NCBI RefSeq assembly: GCF_000719285.1
Contig: NZ_JOFS01000004.1
Location: forward strand, 62,001 to 126,000
Source of the DNA: Streptomyces bicolor
Lineage (GTDB): Bacteria > Actinomycetota > Actinomycetes > Streptomycetales > Streptomycetaceae
DNA length: 64,000 bases
Direction of reading: 5' to 3'
Under the pieces are notes generated by a model. The model was not told the origin of the DNA and did not search any database. It worked only from the letters and a program-made list of their open reading frames with translations. Shown here piece after piece: positions 1 to 8,745 of the stretch (positions are counted from its first letter, which is position 1; every line of letters starts with the position of its first letter). The position numbers and the translations under genes are program-made.

Positions 1-1
1 C

Positions 2-1627
2 ATCAGCTGTTTCGGTCTCGACGCCGACGAACGGCTCTCGGACGACCGCTACTTCGTCTTCTTCAACCAGCCGAAGTCCCCCGAGGAGTCCATCCAGCTC
101 CTGGGAGCCCAGGCCGGTGACACGGAGTCCTTCCGGGTCACGCTCGACAAGATCCCCCCACAGATCCAGAAGCTGTCCTTCACGGCGACCATCGACGGCG
201 CCGGACAGATGTCGCAGATCAGCCCCGGGTACATCCGCATCGTCGCCGGCGGCGAGGAGGTGGCCCGGTACGCCTTCGACGGCTCGGAGTTCTCCACCGA
301 ACGCGCCGTGATGCTGGGCGACTTCTACCTGAAGGACGTCTGGCGGTTCGCCGCGGTCGGACAGGGCTTCGACGGCGGCCTCGACGCGCTGCTGAGGAAC
401 TTCGGCGGCGAGGTCGCCGAGGAGGAGGCGCCCGCCGCCCCGCAGCAGCCGCAGACCGGTGCCGCTCCCGGCTTCGCACCGCCGGCCCAGGCCGCCGCGC
501 CGCCCGCGTTCGGTGCCCCCGCCGCCCCGGCCCCGGCTCCCGCGCCCGCCCCGGCTCCCGCTCCGGCGCCCGCGCCCGCGGCGCAGGGCTTCGCGCCCCC
601 GCCCGGCTCCAACCCGCCGCCTCCGGCCCCGGCCCCCGCGCCGTCGGTACATGCCCAGCCCACCATCGTCGCGCCCGTGACGCCGCCCGGCGGCAGCCCG
701 CCGCCCCCGGCCCCGGCGCCCGCGCCCTACGGCCAGCCGGGTCAGCAGCAGCCGTACGGACAGCCCGGACAGCAGGCGCCGTACGGCCAGGCCGCGGCTC
801 CCACCGCCCCGCTGCCCCCCGGCTACGCCCAGCCCCAGGCGCCGCAGGCCCCCACGCCGCCTCCCGGCTACGGCCAGCCGACCGCGCCCCCTGGCTACGG
901 CCAGGTCCCCGGCCAGCCGGCCCCCTACGGAGCACCCCAGGGTGCACCGCAAGGCACACCTCAGGGCCCCGGTGTGGCCGCCGCGCTCCAGCAGTTCAAG
1001 GAGACGCCCACCGGCCAGCGTTGGACGCAGCAGAACAAGAAGCTGGTCCGGGTGGACCTCGGCATCGGCGGGCAGCCCGTGCTGGCCCGGCAGGGCAGCA
1101 TGGTGCTCTACCAGGGCAAGGTCGACTTCAGCTACAAGGGCGCCGGGTTCGCCGGCCGGATCGTGGGCAACGCGACGGGCCAGGAGATGCAGCTGATGCG
1201 CTGCACCGGCCAGGGCCAGGTCTTCCTCGCCGAGAACTCGGCGATGCTGCACCCCATCGAGCTCCAGGGCGACGGCATCTGCGTCTCCGCGGAGAACGTC
1301 CTCGCCTTCGACGAGAGCCTCCAGTACGAGGTCCGCCGCATCGAGGGCCACGGCATCCCGGGTGGCGCGCTGTTCACGATGCAGTTCACGGGCACCGGCA
1401 CGATCGTCGTCAAGACGCAGGGCACGCCCGTGGTGCTGCCGGTCACGCCCACGACCTTCGCCGACTGCAACGCCGTCGTCGCCTGGTCGTCCGCCGCCCA
1501 GGTGGTCGTCTCCAGCCAGGTGCGCATGCGCCGCAACGCCTACCCCGGCGACACCGGCGAGAGCGTCAACCTCCAGTTCCGGGCCGCGCCCGGCAACTTC
1601 ATCGTCGTCCAGCCGTACGAGATCTGA
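2..1627 (+). CDS. TerD-domain / AIM24-domain fusion protein (5' end outside window)
   Basis: The open frame enters from the window edge, so the start is missing; 541 residues are visible. The first ~140 residues (FGLDADERLSDDRYFVFFNQ, later FSTERAVMLGDFYLKDVWRF) are the second half of a TerD fold, a calcium-binding stress domain linked to tellurite resistance. A long Pro/Ala/Gln-rich linker with AP and YGQP repeats follows (about 430-970). The last ~210 residues form an AIM24-type beta-rich domain (LVRVDLGIGGQPVLARQGSM ... FIVVQPYEI). The two following genes are stand-alone AIM24 proteins spaced 13 and 18 bases apart, so the three look like one operon. Family knowledge gives no firm activity for AIM24; a role in envelope or stress adaptation is inference. 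The linker reads in several frames because of its composition, but only this frame continues from the TerD domain. Confidence 0.9.
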   Translation: MSCFGLDADERLSDDRYFVFFNQPKSPEESIQLLGAQAGDTESFRVTLDKIPPQIQKLSFTATIDGAGQMSQISPGYIRIVAGGEEVARYAFDGSEFSTERAVMLGDFYLKDVWRFAAVGQGFDGGLDALLRNFGGEVAEEEAPAAPQQPQTGAAPGFAPPAQAAAPPAFGAPAAPAPAPAPAPAPAPAPAPAAQGFAPPPGSNPPPPAPAPAPSVHAQPTIVAPVTPPGGSPPPPAPAPAPYGQPGQQQPYGQPGQQAPYGQAAAPTAPLPPGYAQPQAPQAPTPPPGYGQPTAPPGYGQVPGQPAPYGAPQGAPQGTPQGPGVAAALQQFKETPTGQRWTQQNKKLVRVDLGIGGQPVLARQGSMVLYQGKVDFSYKGAGFAGRIVGNATGQEMQLMRCTGQGQVFLAENSAMLHPIELQGDGICVSAENVLAFDESLQYEVRRIEGHGIPGGALFTMQFTGTGTIVVKTQGTPVVLPVTPTTFADCNAVVAWSSAAQVVVSSQVRMRRNAYPGDTGESVNLQFRAAPGNFIVVQPYEI

Positions 1628-1640
1628 GGGAGAGCCCGTC

Positions 1641-2321
1641 ATGAACCAGCCGCTCGCGGGCTACGCTCCCGCACCCGTCACCGCGCGCATGGAGAACCAC
1701 GGCAACCACATGCTGAAGGTCGCCATGCAGACCGGGAACGACCTCTTCGCGCGCGTGGGGTCCATGGTCGCGTACGAGGGCTTCGTCCAGTACGAGCCCA
1801 ACCCGCCGGCCGTGCGCCAGATCGCCAAGGACTGGATGACCGGCGAGGGAGCGCCTTTGATGAAGTGCTCCGGCGACGGTCTGCTCTACCTCGCCGACTA
1901 CGGCGCCGATGTCGTCGTCATCAACCTCAACGGCGACGGAATCTCCGTCAACGCCACAAACCTGCTCGCCTTCGACGCTCATCTGACGTGGGGCGTGGAG
2001 CGGGTGAAGGGCCTGGCGAAGTTCGCGGGGCAGGGCCTGTGGAACACCAAGATCTCCGGGCAGGGCTGGGTCGCGCTGACCTCCCGGGGCAAGCCGATCG
2101 TCGTCGACTGCGGCGGCGGTGAGGACGAGACGTACGTCGACCCGGACGCACTCGTCGCCTGGTCCCCGAACCTCAAGGTGAAGGGCAAGCGCAGCTTCAA
2201 GGCGCAGTCCCTCATCGGCCGGGGCAGTGGCGAGGCCTACCAGATGGCCTTCTCCGGCCAGGGCATCGTCGTCGTCCAGCCGAGCGAGGACAGCACCGAC
2301 CGTCTCCGGGTCCGGGGCTGA
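1641..2321 (+). CDS. AIM24 family protein
   Basis: Encodes 226 residues. The ATG sits 13 bases after the preceding stop and has a GGGAGAG ribosome site. Nearly the whole protein is one AIM24 domain (MLKVAMQTGNDLFARVGSMV, then NLLAFDAHLTWGVERVKGLA, ending GIVVVQPSE), related in sequence to the C-terminal part of the upstream fusion and to the next gene. There is no signal peptide or membrane segment, so it is probably cytosolic. The family is named after a yeast mitochondrial protein and has no established enzyme activity in bacteria. Three AIM24 modules in one operon beside a TerD domain suggest a multimeric beta-sandwich assembly (inference). Confidence 0.9.
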   Translation: MNQPLAGYAPAPVTARMENHGNHMLKVAMQTGNDLFARVGSMVAYEGFVQYEPNPPAVRQIAKDWMTGEGAPLMKCSGDGLLYLADYGADVVVINLNGDGISVNATNLLAFDAHLTWGVERVKGLAKFAGQGLWNTKISGQGWVALTSRGKPIVVDCGGGEDETYVDPDALVAWSPNLKVKGKRSFKAQSLIGRGSGEAYQMAFSGQGIVVVQPSEDSTDRLRVRG

Positions 2322-2339
2322 GGGGGAACGAGAAACGCC

Positions 2340-3095
2340 ATGCAGAGCCCGATTTTCGCCTACAACGAGCAGCAGACCCAGGACCGCTGGAGCCTGCAGA
2401 ACAAGCAGATGCTCCGCGTCGCCCTGGAGGGCCACGACGACATCCTCGCCCGCAAGGGCACGATGGTCGCCTACCAGGGACTCGTCGAGTTCGACGCCGA
2501 GTTCCAGAGCAACCAGCAGGGGCGCGCGCGTGCCCGGACGGGCGAGGGTCTGGACCTGATGCGCTGTCACGGACAGGGCACCGTCTACCTCGCCAACCTC
2601 AAGCAGCACGTCCACCTGGTGGACGTCGACCAGGACGGGCTGACGGTCGACAGCAGCTATGTGCTGGCGATGGACTCCTCGCTGCACCACGAGGTCATCG
2701 CCGTGGACAGCCTCTACGGCATCTCCGGCTCGGGGAAGTACCAGCTCAACATCACCGGCCGCGGCAAGGTCGCGCTCATGACGTCCGGCATGCCGCTGAT
2801 GATGCAGGTGACGCCCGACAAGTACGTCAACTGCGACGCCGACGCGATCGTCGCCTGGTCGACCGGCCTGCGCGTCCAGATGCAGGCCCAGACGCACTCC
2901 TCCGGGGTGTGGCGGCGCCGCGGCAACACCGGTGAGGGCTGGGAGCTCAGCTTCATGGGCACCGGCTACGCGCTCGTCCAGCCCAGTGAGCTGCTGCCGC
3001 CGCAGAACGCCCAAATCGGCTCGGGCCTCGCCGCGCAGTACGGCATGGGGCAGCAGGGCGCCCGGGGGCAGAACCAGGGCAACGTCTGGAGTTGA
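2340..3095 (+). CDS. AIM24 family protein
   Basis: Encodes 251 residues. The ATG is 18 bases after the previous stop, behind a GGGGGAACGAG ribosome site. It is another AIM24 domain (MLRVALEGHDDILARKGTMV, GLDLMRCHGQGTVYLANLK, GYALVQPSELL) with a Gly/Gln-rich tail (QYGMGQQGARGQNQGN). It is the last gene of the TerD/AIM24 operon and ends 27 bases before a perfect terminator hairpin. Function is unknown; the paralogue arrangement suggests it works with the two upstream products. Confidence 0.9.
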   Translation: MQSPIFAYNEQQTQDRWSLQNKQMLRVALEGHDDILARKGTMVAYQGLVEFDAEFQSNQQGRARARTGEGLDLMRCHGQGTVYLANLKQHVHLVDVDQDGLTVDSSYVLAMDSSLHHEVIAVDSLYGISGSGKYQLNITGRGKVALMTSGMPLMMQVTPDKYVNCDADAIVAWSTGLRVQMQAQTHSSGVWRRRGNTGEGWELSFMGTGYALVQPSELLPPQNAQIGSGLAAQYGMGQQGARGQNQGNVWS

Positions 3096-3122
3096 GCCGG
3101 CGGCACCGTCCGGACGGCAGAC

Positions 3123-3157
3123 GTAAGGGGCGACCGCCAATGACGGTCGCCCCTTAC
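3123..3157. terminator. Bidirectional terminator
   Basis: A perfect 14-bp stem (GTAAGGGGCGACCG with its complement) closes a 7-base loop. It lies between the convergent AIM24 operon and the NUDIX gene, five bases from the NUDIX stop, and can serve both strands. Confidence 0.85.
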
Positions 3158-3161
3158 ACGT

Positions 3162-3683
3162 TCACAGCCGGGCGCGGGTCGCTTCCAGCAGTCGTACGAC
3201 CGACTCGTCCGCCACGTCCGCCACCTCGTCGTAGGCGAACCACCGCAGGTCCAGCGACTCGTCGCTGATCGCCTGAACGGCATCCTGCGGGGCCACGACC
3301 GCGTACTGGACGTCGTAGTGCCAGTGGCACGGTGCCGGGATCGGATGCCAGTCGAGGCGCACCGGGCCGCCCGGCAGCAGTGTGAGCCCTTCGACGCCGG
3401 ACTCCTCCGTGGCCTCGCGCAGCGCCGCCGCCTCGAGGGTGGTGTCACCGGGTTCGCAGTGACCGCCCATCTGCAGCCACATGCGCAGCTTCTTGTGGAG
3501 GGTCAGCAGAACCCGCTCGCGGGCGGGGTCGATCACCAGCGCGCTCGCCGTGATGTGCCCGTCCTCGCAGGCCTTCCACATGCCGTCCGGGTGTTCCGCG
3601 AGGTGATCCAGATAGGCCTGGCGCAACTCTTCCTGGTCCTCGTACCCCTTCAGCACGAGGACCGCGTCGTCGTACAGGCTCAC
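3162..3683 (-). CDS. NUDIX hydrolase
   Basis: Encodes 173 residues from a GTG start whose GTGA overlaps the stop of the upstream DUF2342 gene, indicating translational coupling. The Nudix box is visible around GGHCEPGD...REATEESG. It is one residue longer than the canonical spacing and has Asp where the first Glu usually sits. The family hydrolyses nucleoside diphosphates linked to another moiety, using Mg2+ bound by the box glutamates; the substrate cannot be told here. A longer frame upstream is only the antisense shadow of the neighbour. It is cytosolic, with no signal sequence. Confidence 0.9.
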   Translation of the reverse strand: MSLYDDAVLVLKGYEDQEELRQAYLDHLAEHPDGMWKACEDGHITASALVIDPARERVLLTLHKKLRMWLQMGGHCEPGDTTLEAAALREATEESGVEGLTLLPGGPVRLDWHPIPAPCHWHYDVQYAVVAPQDAVQAISDESLDLRWFAYDEVADVADESVVRLLEATRARL

Positions 3684-5122
3684 TCGGTGTCGTCGCCCTT
3701 GGAGTCGTCGTCCTTCTTCAGGTTCGGCTTCCCGGTCGTGCCGCCGCCCGCCGCCTCGCCGAGCATCTTGTCCAGCTCGGAGAAATCGATCTGCTCGCGG
3801 TGCACGAAGCCGTCCGGATCGTCCAGGTCGGTGGCCGTCGGCAGCATGTCCGGGTGGGCCCACAGGGCGTCGCGGCCGTCCACACCGCGCGCGTCGGTGA
3901 GCGAAGCCCACAGACGGGAGGCGTCCCGCAGGCGGCGCGGGCGCAGCTCCAGGCCGATCAGCGTGGCGAAGGTCTGCTCCGCCGGGCCGCCCGAGGCGCG
4001 GCGGCGGCGCAGGGTCTCGCGCAGCGCGTCGGCGGACGACAGGCGGGGCTTCGCGGCCGCGTGCACCACCGCGTCCACCCAGCCCTCGACGAGCGCCAGA
4101 GCGGTCTCCAGACGGGCCAGCGCCGCCTTCTGCTCCGGCGTGTCCTCCGGCTGGAACATGCCCTGCTGAAGGGCGTCCTGGAGCTGCTCGGGGTTCTGCG
4201 GGTCGAACTGTCCGACCACGTCCTCCAGCTTGGCCGTGTCGACCTTGATCCCGCGCGCGTAGCCGTCGACCGCGCCGAACAGGTGCGAGCGCAGCCACGG
4301 CACGTGCGCGAACAGGCGTTGGTGGGCGGCCTCGCGCAGGGCGAGATACAGCCGCACCTCCTCCTTCGGCACGCCCAGGTCCTTGCCGAAGGTCTCGATG
4401 TTCACCGGCAGCAGCGCGGCCTTGCCGACCGGGCCGAGCGGCAGGCCGATGTCGGTCGAGCCGACGACCTCGCCGGCGAGGACGCCGACGGCCTGCCCGA
4501 TCTGCGTGCCGAACATGGCGCCGCCCATGGAGCGCATCATGCCGATCAGCGGGCCGGCCATGGCCTGCATCTCCTCCGGCAGGACGTCGCCCATGGCGGT
4601 GCCGACACGCTCGGCGACCGGGTCGACGAGTTCCTGCCACGCGGGCAAGGTCGCCTCGACCCACTCCGCGCGGCTCCACGCGACGGCGGTGCCCGCGCCG
4701 GACGGCAGGGACGTCGCGTCGTCGAGCCACAGGTCGGCCAGGCGCACGGCCTCCTGGACGGCGGTGCGCTCGGCGGGGCCGACGCTCGCGTCCTTGGTGC
4801 CGTCCGCGGTGCCCTGGGAGACCGTCTGGCGGGCGATCTGCTTGGCCATGTCCCAGTTCACCGGGCCGCCCTCGTAGGAGAGCATCTGCCCCAGCTGCTG
4901 GAACGCGGCGCCCAGGTCGGTGGGGTTCAGCGAACCGAACATGGCAGCGAACGGATTGTCCGCGCCGGGGCCACCAAAGCCCCCGGCACCGGGCAGCCCG
5001 CCGAAACCGAACGGATTGGCCGGTCCCTGACCACCGCCGCTCTGCTGGTCCTTCTTCTTGCCCTCGTCGCCGTCTTCCGGCTCCTCCGGCGGAAGGCCGA
5101 ATCCGAATGGGGTGTCACTCAC
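3680..5122 (-). CDS. DUF2342 zinc-metalloprotease-like protein
   Basis: Encodes 480 residues. I chose the GTG giving the start VSDTPFGFGLPPEEP; an in-frame extension upstream lacks coding character. A Gly/Asn/Pro-rich N-terminus (GGLPGAGGFGGPGADNPFAA) is followed by the alpha-helical DUF2342 body, including REAAHQRLFAHVPWL. The family is annotated as zinc-dependent metalloprotease-like, but I see no classical HExxH. It is the first gene of a pair with the NUDIX hydrolase. From memory, DUF2342, PDZ-protease and UPF0182 genes also lie together in mycobacteria (Rv3193c-Rv3195), as they do in this window, which suggests an old actinobacterial neighbourhood of unknown shared role. Confidence 0.85.
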   Translation of the reverse strand: MSDTPFGFGLPPEEPEDGDEGKKKDQQSGGGQGPANPFGFGGLPGAGGFGGPGADNPFAAMFGSLNPTDLGAAFQQLGQMLSYEGGPVNWDMAKQIARQTVSQGTADGTKDASVGPAERTAVQEAVRLADLWLDDATSLPSGAGTAVAWSRAEWVEATLPAWQELVDPVAERVGTAMGDVLPEEMQAMAGPLIGMMRSMGGAMFGTQIGQAVGVLAGEVVGSTDIGLPLGPVGKAALLPVNIETFGKDLGVPKEEVRLYLALREAAHQRLFAHVPWLRSHLFGAVDGYARGIKVDTAKLEDVVGQFDPQNPEQLQDALQQGMFQPEDTPEQKAALARLETALALVEGWVDAVVHAAAKPRLSSADALRETLRRRRASGGPAEQTFATLIGLELRPRRLRDASRLWASLTDARGVDGRDALWAHPDMLPTATDLDDPDGFVHREQIDFSELDKMLGEAAGGGTTGKPNLKKDDDSKGDDTE

Positions 5123-5314
5123 GGGATTCCTCGGCTGGTAAGGCCACCGGTTGGCACCGGCGGCGCGACTGCCCGATAACACCACCCAGCGTAGACACCG
5201 CGAGCCGTTCGGGCCTCGGTGCTTCGCCGACTCTCGGCCTGCGGCAGGATGGATGCCACCTGGTACGGACGCGTCGCTCGCGTTCGTACTGAAGACAACC
5301 GCTGGAGACGCCCG

Positions 5315-6427
5315 GTGAGTTCCCCTGATCCGCAGGTTCGCGCAGCGCGAAACCGGTCAACCCCTCCCGCCGCGCGCGGGCCCGTCGTCGCGGTGACCGG
5401 TGCCGCGTCCGGGATCGGCGCGCTGCTCACCGAGCGGCTCGTCGCGTCGGACGAGGTCAAGCAGGTCGTCGCCATCGACGAGCGGCGCGGCGACTGCGCG
5501 GCGGCGCAGTGGCACATCCTGGACGTGCGGGATCCGGCCATCGCGGACAAGCTGCGGGGCGCCGACGTGGTCGTGCACCTGGCGCTCGACCTGGATCTGG
5601 AGACGGATCCCGCCGCGCGGACGGCTTACAACGTCCGGGGGACGCAGACCGTCCTGACGGCCGCGGCGGCGGCCGGGATCCACCGGGTCGTGCTGTGCAC
5701 CTCCGCGATGGTGTACGGGGCGCTGCCCGACAACGAGCTGCCGCTGTCCGAGGACGCGGAGCTGCGCGCGACGGCGGAGGCCACCGGGGTCGGGGACCTG
5801 CTGGAGATCGAGCGCCTCGCGCGCAGGGCGCCCCGGGCGCACCCGGGGCTCAATGTCACCGTCGTCCGGCCGGCCGTGCTGGTGGGCGGCACCGACACCG
5901 CGCTGACCAGGTACTTCGAGTCACCGCGGCTCCTTGTGGTCGCCGGCTCGCGGCCCGCCTGGCAGTTCTGCCATGTCGAGGATCTGTGCGGCGCCCTGGA
6001 GTACGCCGTCCTGGAGAAGGTCGACGGGGAGCTCGCCGTCGGCTGCGACGGCTGGCTGGAGCAGGAGGAGGTCGAGGAGCTCAGCGGGATCCGGCGCATG
6101 GAGCTGCCGTCGGCGGTCGCGCTGGGCGCGGCGGCCCGGCTGCACCGGATCGGACTGACACCCTCGCCGGCCGGGGACCTGGCCTACACCATGTACCCCT
6201 GGGTGGTCAGCGGGAGCCGGCTCCATGACGCGGGGTGGCGGCCGCAGTGGACCAATGAGGAAGTGCTCGCGGAGCTGCTGGAGGAGGTCTCCGGCAGGCA
6301 CACGGTCGCCGGGCGGCGGCTCGGTCGCAAGGACGCGACGGCGGCCGGGGCCGCGGGAGCGACGGTCGCCCTGCTCGGCGCGGCGGCGGTGGTGCGGAGG
6401 GCGCGGAAGGCCCGGCGGCGGATCTGA
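5315..6427 (+). CDS. NAD-dependent epimerase/SDR protein with C-terminal membrane tail
   Basis: Encodes 370 residues from a GTG start behind GGAGACGCCC. The Rossmann nucleotide-binding motif is VVAVTGAASGIGALLTERL (about residues 21-40). Later come a Ser/Tyr region (CTSAMVYGALPDN) and RPAVLVGGTDTALTRYFESP, as in extended SDR epimerases. The C-terminus carries a hydrophobic stretch (AAGATVALLGAAAVV) followed by a basic RRARKARRRI end, which looks like a tail anchor to the cytoplasmic membrane. It is divergent from the DUF2342 gene (192-base gap). The substrate is unknown; a nucleotide-sugar or other polar carbonyl/epimer reaction is only a family-level guess. Confidence 0.88.
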   Translation: MSSPDPQVRAARNRSTPPAARGPVVAVTGAASGIGALLTERLVASDEVKQVVAIDERRGDCAAAQWHILDVRDPAIADKLRGADVVVHLALDLDLETDPAARTAYNVRGTQTVLTAAAAAGIHRVVLCTSAMVYGALPDNELPLSEDAELRATAEATGVGDLLEIERLARRAPRAHPGLNVTVVRPAVLVGGTDTALTRYFESPRLLVVAGSRPAWQFCHVEDLCGALEYAVLEKVDGELAVGCDGWLEQEEVEELSGIRRMELPSAVALGAAARLHRIGLTPSPAGDLAYTMYPWVVSGSRLHDAGWRPQWTNEEVLAELLEEVSGRHTVAGRRLGRKDATAAGAAGATVALLGAAAVVRRARKARRRI

Positions 6428-6558
6428 GAGATCCGGGAAAGCGGCCCCGGTGCGGGGGCCGCCCCGCTCGTGGCCTGTAGGAGGCTCCAAGCCGCACGCG
6501 CGCGTGCCGGGCGATAACGCTATTCCCCGTCCTCGCGCGCGTGGGGCACGATGGGGTC

Positions 6559-7020
6559 ATGGCACCTACCAACGATCACCCCGGTGAGCAGGGCGCTCAG
6601 GAACCCGTGAAGCTCATCGCCATTCGTGAGACGGCCCTCTCCGTGGACGAGGTCTTCCGGGCCGTCGGGGACGATGCTGCCGGTGGGACCGCGCTGTTCG
6701 TGGGCACTGTGCGGAATCACGACGGGGGTGCCGACGTCGACGAGCTCGGGTACTCGTGCCACCCCAACGCCGAGGCCGAGATGCGCCGCATCGCCGAGAA
6801 GGTCGTCGCCGAGTACCCGGTGCGGGCGCTCGCGGCCGTGCATCGCGTCGGAGACCTCGCGGTCGGGGATCTCGCCGTCGTCGTCGCCGTCTCCTGTCCC
6901 CATCGCGGGGAGGCCTTCGAGGCCTGCCGGAAACTGATCGACGACCTCAAGCACGAGGTGCCCATCTGGAAGCACCAGAAGTTCTCGGACGGCACCGAGG
7001 AGTGGGTGGGCGCCTGCTGA
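6559..7020 (+). CDS. moaE: Molybdopterin synthase catalytic subunit MoaE
   Basis: Encodes 153 residues. MoaE with the thiocarboxylated small subunit MoaD converts cyclic pyranopterin monophosphate to molybdopterin in molybdenum cofactor synthesis. Family motifs are clear: GTALFVGTVRNHD, the HRVGDLAVGDLAV segment, CPHRGEAFEACRKLID and the C-terminal PIWKHQKFSDGTEEWV carrying the conserved lysine. ATG 6559 is preferred; an in-frame GTG lies 18 bases upstream. No moaD is adjacent. The 276 bases that follow contain only GC-rich sequence with imperfect CCTGCCGAG repeats and no convincing gene. Confidence 0.95.
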   Translation: MAPTNDHPGEQGAQEPVKLIAIRETALSVDEVFRAVGDDAAGGTALFVGTVRNHDGGADVDELGYSCHPNAEAEMRRIAEKVVAEYPVRALAAVHRVGDLAVGDLAVVVAVSCPHRGEAFEACRKLIDDLKHEVPIWKHQKFSDGTEEWVGAC

Positions 7021-7296
7021 GCGGCCCGCCCGGCTGGTTCGGCCTGCCGAGCGGCCTGCGGGGACATCTGCCTGCTGTGCGGCGTGCCCGGACGTCCGCC
7101 TGCCGAGCCGCCCGCTCGCGCACCCTGCCCGCCGAGTGGCCCGACAGCCTCCCTCCGCCCGCCGCGCGGTCCCCTCGAACCCCCATCCACCCCACTCCGG
7201 TTGCGTAACCGCACCCCTGCCGTGAGCGTTGTCAGTGCCAACGGTTAATCTGCTGATCAGTCAGTTGCGGTCACTCATTGGGGATGGGAGGACGGC

Positions 7297-7461
7297 ATGG
7301 CGGCGCTCGCCTGGTTGCTGATTCCGCTTGTGGCTGCGATCGGCGCCGGTCTGTGGGGCAGTTGGGCCAACCGGACCCGCAAGGCCCGGGGAGACGGACC
7401 GGAGCTCGACGGCTATGCCCGGTTCCGCGAGGCCATGGAGAGGCCCACCTCCCGCTCGTGA
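7297..7461 (+). CDS. Small single-span membrane protein
   Basis: Encodes only 54 residues. The ATG follows a good GGGAGGAC ribosome site. The N-terminal half is one hydrophobic helix (LAWLLIPLVAAIGAGLWGSW), followed by a basic NRTRKAR stop-transfer and a short polar tail (LDGYARFREAMERP). It lies 112 bases ahead of the PDZ-protease gene on the same strand and may be co-transcribed. Codon usage is typical for the region. Function is unknown. Confidence 0.8.
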   Translation: MAALAWLLIPLVAAIGAGLWGSWANRTRKARGDGPELDGYARFREAMERPTSRS

Positions 7462-7573
7462 CCGCGGGCCGGGGCTCGCGGCCCCGACGCGGCCCTGACG
7501 GAAACGGTCCTGAAGGTTCACCGTCAGACGGCCCTGACGGGGCGCTGACAGGAGTGTCCCGTACTGTCGTGGC

Positions 7574-8671
7574 ATGCCACGCCGCACCGCGACGATGCTC
7601 GCCTCCACCCTCATGCTGATCGCGCTCCTGTGCGCGGGAGTCTTCATCCCCGTGCCGTACGCGGAGATGTCCCCGGGGCCGACGGTGAACACCCTCGGTG
7701 AGCACGACGGCGAGCCGGTGCTGCAGATCTCCGGGCGCAAGACCTATCCGACGACCGGGCACCTCAACATGACCACCGTCCGCGTCACCAGCGCCGACTA
7801 CAGGATGAACCTCGTCGAGGCCGTCTACGGGTGGCTCGCGCATGACAACAAGGTCGTGCCGCACGACACCCTCTACCCGGACGGCAAGACCGAGGAGCAG
7901 TCGACCCAGGAGAACGCCGAGGAATTCAGCCAGTCCCAGGAGAGCGCCAAGGTCGCCGCCCTGAAGGCGCTGGACATCCCGGTCCAGAGCTGGGTGATCG
8001 TCTCGACCGTGGTGAAGGGGACGCCGGCCGAGGGCAGGCTGCACGCCGGAGACGTGGTCAAGGCCGTCGACGGTACGGCGGTGAAGGAGCCCGCGGACGT
8101 CGCCGAGCTGGTGACCAAGCACAAGCCCGGCCAGGACGTCGTCTTCACGATCGTGCCGGCGAAGGAGCGGGCCGCCGCCGAGAAGGAGCGCCGGACGCCG
8201 ACGGAGACCGAGAAGGTCACCATCCGGACCGCCGAGTCCGACGACAGCAGCGAGAAGCGTGCGATCGTCGGGATCTCCGCCGGGACCGACCACACCTTCC
8301 CGTTCACCATCGACATCAAGCTCGCCGACGTCGGCGGACCCAGTGCCGGCCTGATGTTCTCGCTCGGGCTCTACGACAAGCTCACCCCGGGCAGCCTCAC
8401 CGGCGGCAAGTTCGTCGCCGGCACCGGCACCATCGACGACGACGGCAAGGTCGGCCCCATCGGCGGCATCGAGATGAAGACCATCGCCGCGCGCGAAAAG
8501 GGCGCCCAGTACTTCCTCACGCCCGCCGACAACTGCGCGACCGCCGCCAGAGACGTCCCCGATGGGCTCACCCTCGTCAAGGTCGACACCATCGACGACG
8601 CCCTCGGCGCCCTGAAGGACGTCCGCTCCGGCGACACCGCCGACCTGCCGAAGTGCACGACCAAGAGCTGA
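7574..8671 (+). CDS. PDZ-domain, Lon-like (S16) serine protease, YlbL type
   Basis: Encodes 365 residues. An N-terminal signal anchor (MLASTLMLIALLCAGVFIPV) places the rest outside the membrane. A PDZ domain (VVKGTPAEGRLHAGDVVKAV) is followed by a Lon-type peptidase domain with the catalytic serine in DVGGPSAGLMFSLG and the catalytic lysine in GGIEMKTIAAREKGA. YlbL-type proteases cleave envelope substrates; the target here is unknown. There is no ribosome site close to the ATG, so the transcript may be leaderless. It is convergent with the PPA1309 gene across a strong terminator. Confidence 0.92.
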   Translation: MPRRTATMLASTLMLIALLCAGVFIPVPYAEMSPGPTVNTLGEHDGEPVLQISGRKTYPTTGHLNMTTVRVTSADYRMNLVEAVYGWLAHDNKVVPHDTLYPDGKTEEQSTQENAEEFSQSQESAKVAALKALDIPVQSWVIVSTVVKGTPAEGRLHAGDVVKAVDGTAVKEPADVAELVTKHKPGQDVVFTIVPAKERAAAEKERRTPTETEKVTIRTAESDDSSEKRAIVGISAGTDHTFPFTIDIKLADVGGPSAGLMFSLGLYDKLTPGSLTGGKFVAGTGTIDDDGKVGPIGGIEMKTIAAREKGAQYFLTPADNCATAARDVPDGLTLVKVDTIDDALGALKDVRSGDTADLPKCTTKS

Positions 8672-8683
8672 GGCACAGCACGG

Positions 8684-8737
8684 GGTACGACGACGGGGGC
8701 GCGCCCCTCACCTCAAGGGCGCCCCCGTCGTCGTACC
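8684..8737. terminator. Bidirectional terminator
   Basis: A 19-bp perfect stem beginning GGTACGACGACGGGGGCGC closes a 16-base loop. It lies 12 bases after the PDZ-protease stop and 8 bases from the stop of the opposing PPA1309 gene, so it serves both. Confidence 0.85.
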
Positions 8738-8745
8738 GGAAGGTC

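Noticed and set aside
7021..7296. A coding gene in the moaE-downstream gap
   Set aside because: The frames there encode only Ala/Pro/Arg-rich sequence with imperfect CCTGCCGAG repeats. No ribosome site or domain is visible.
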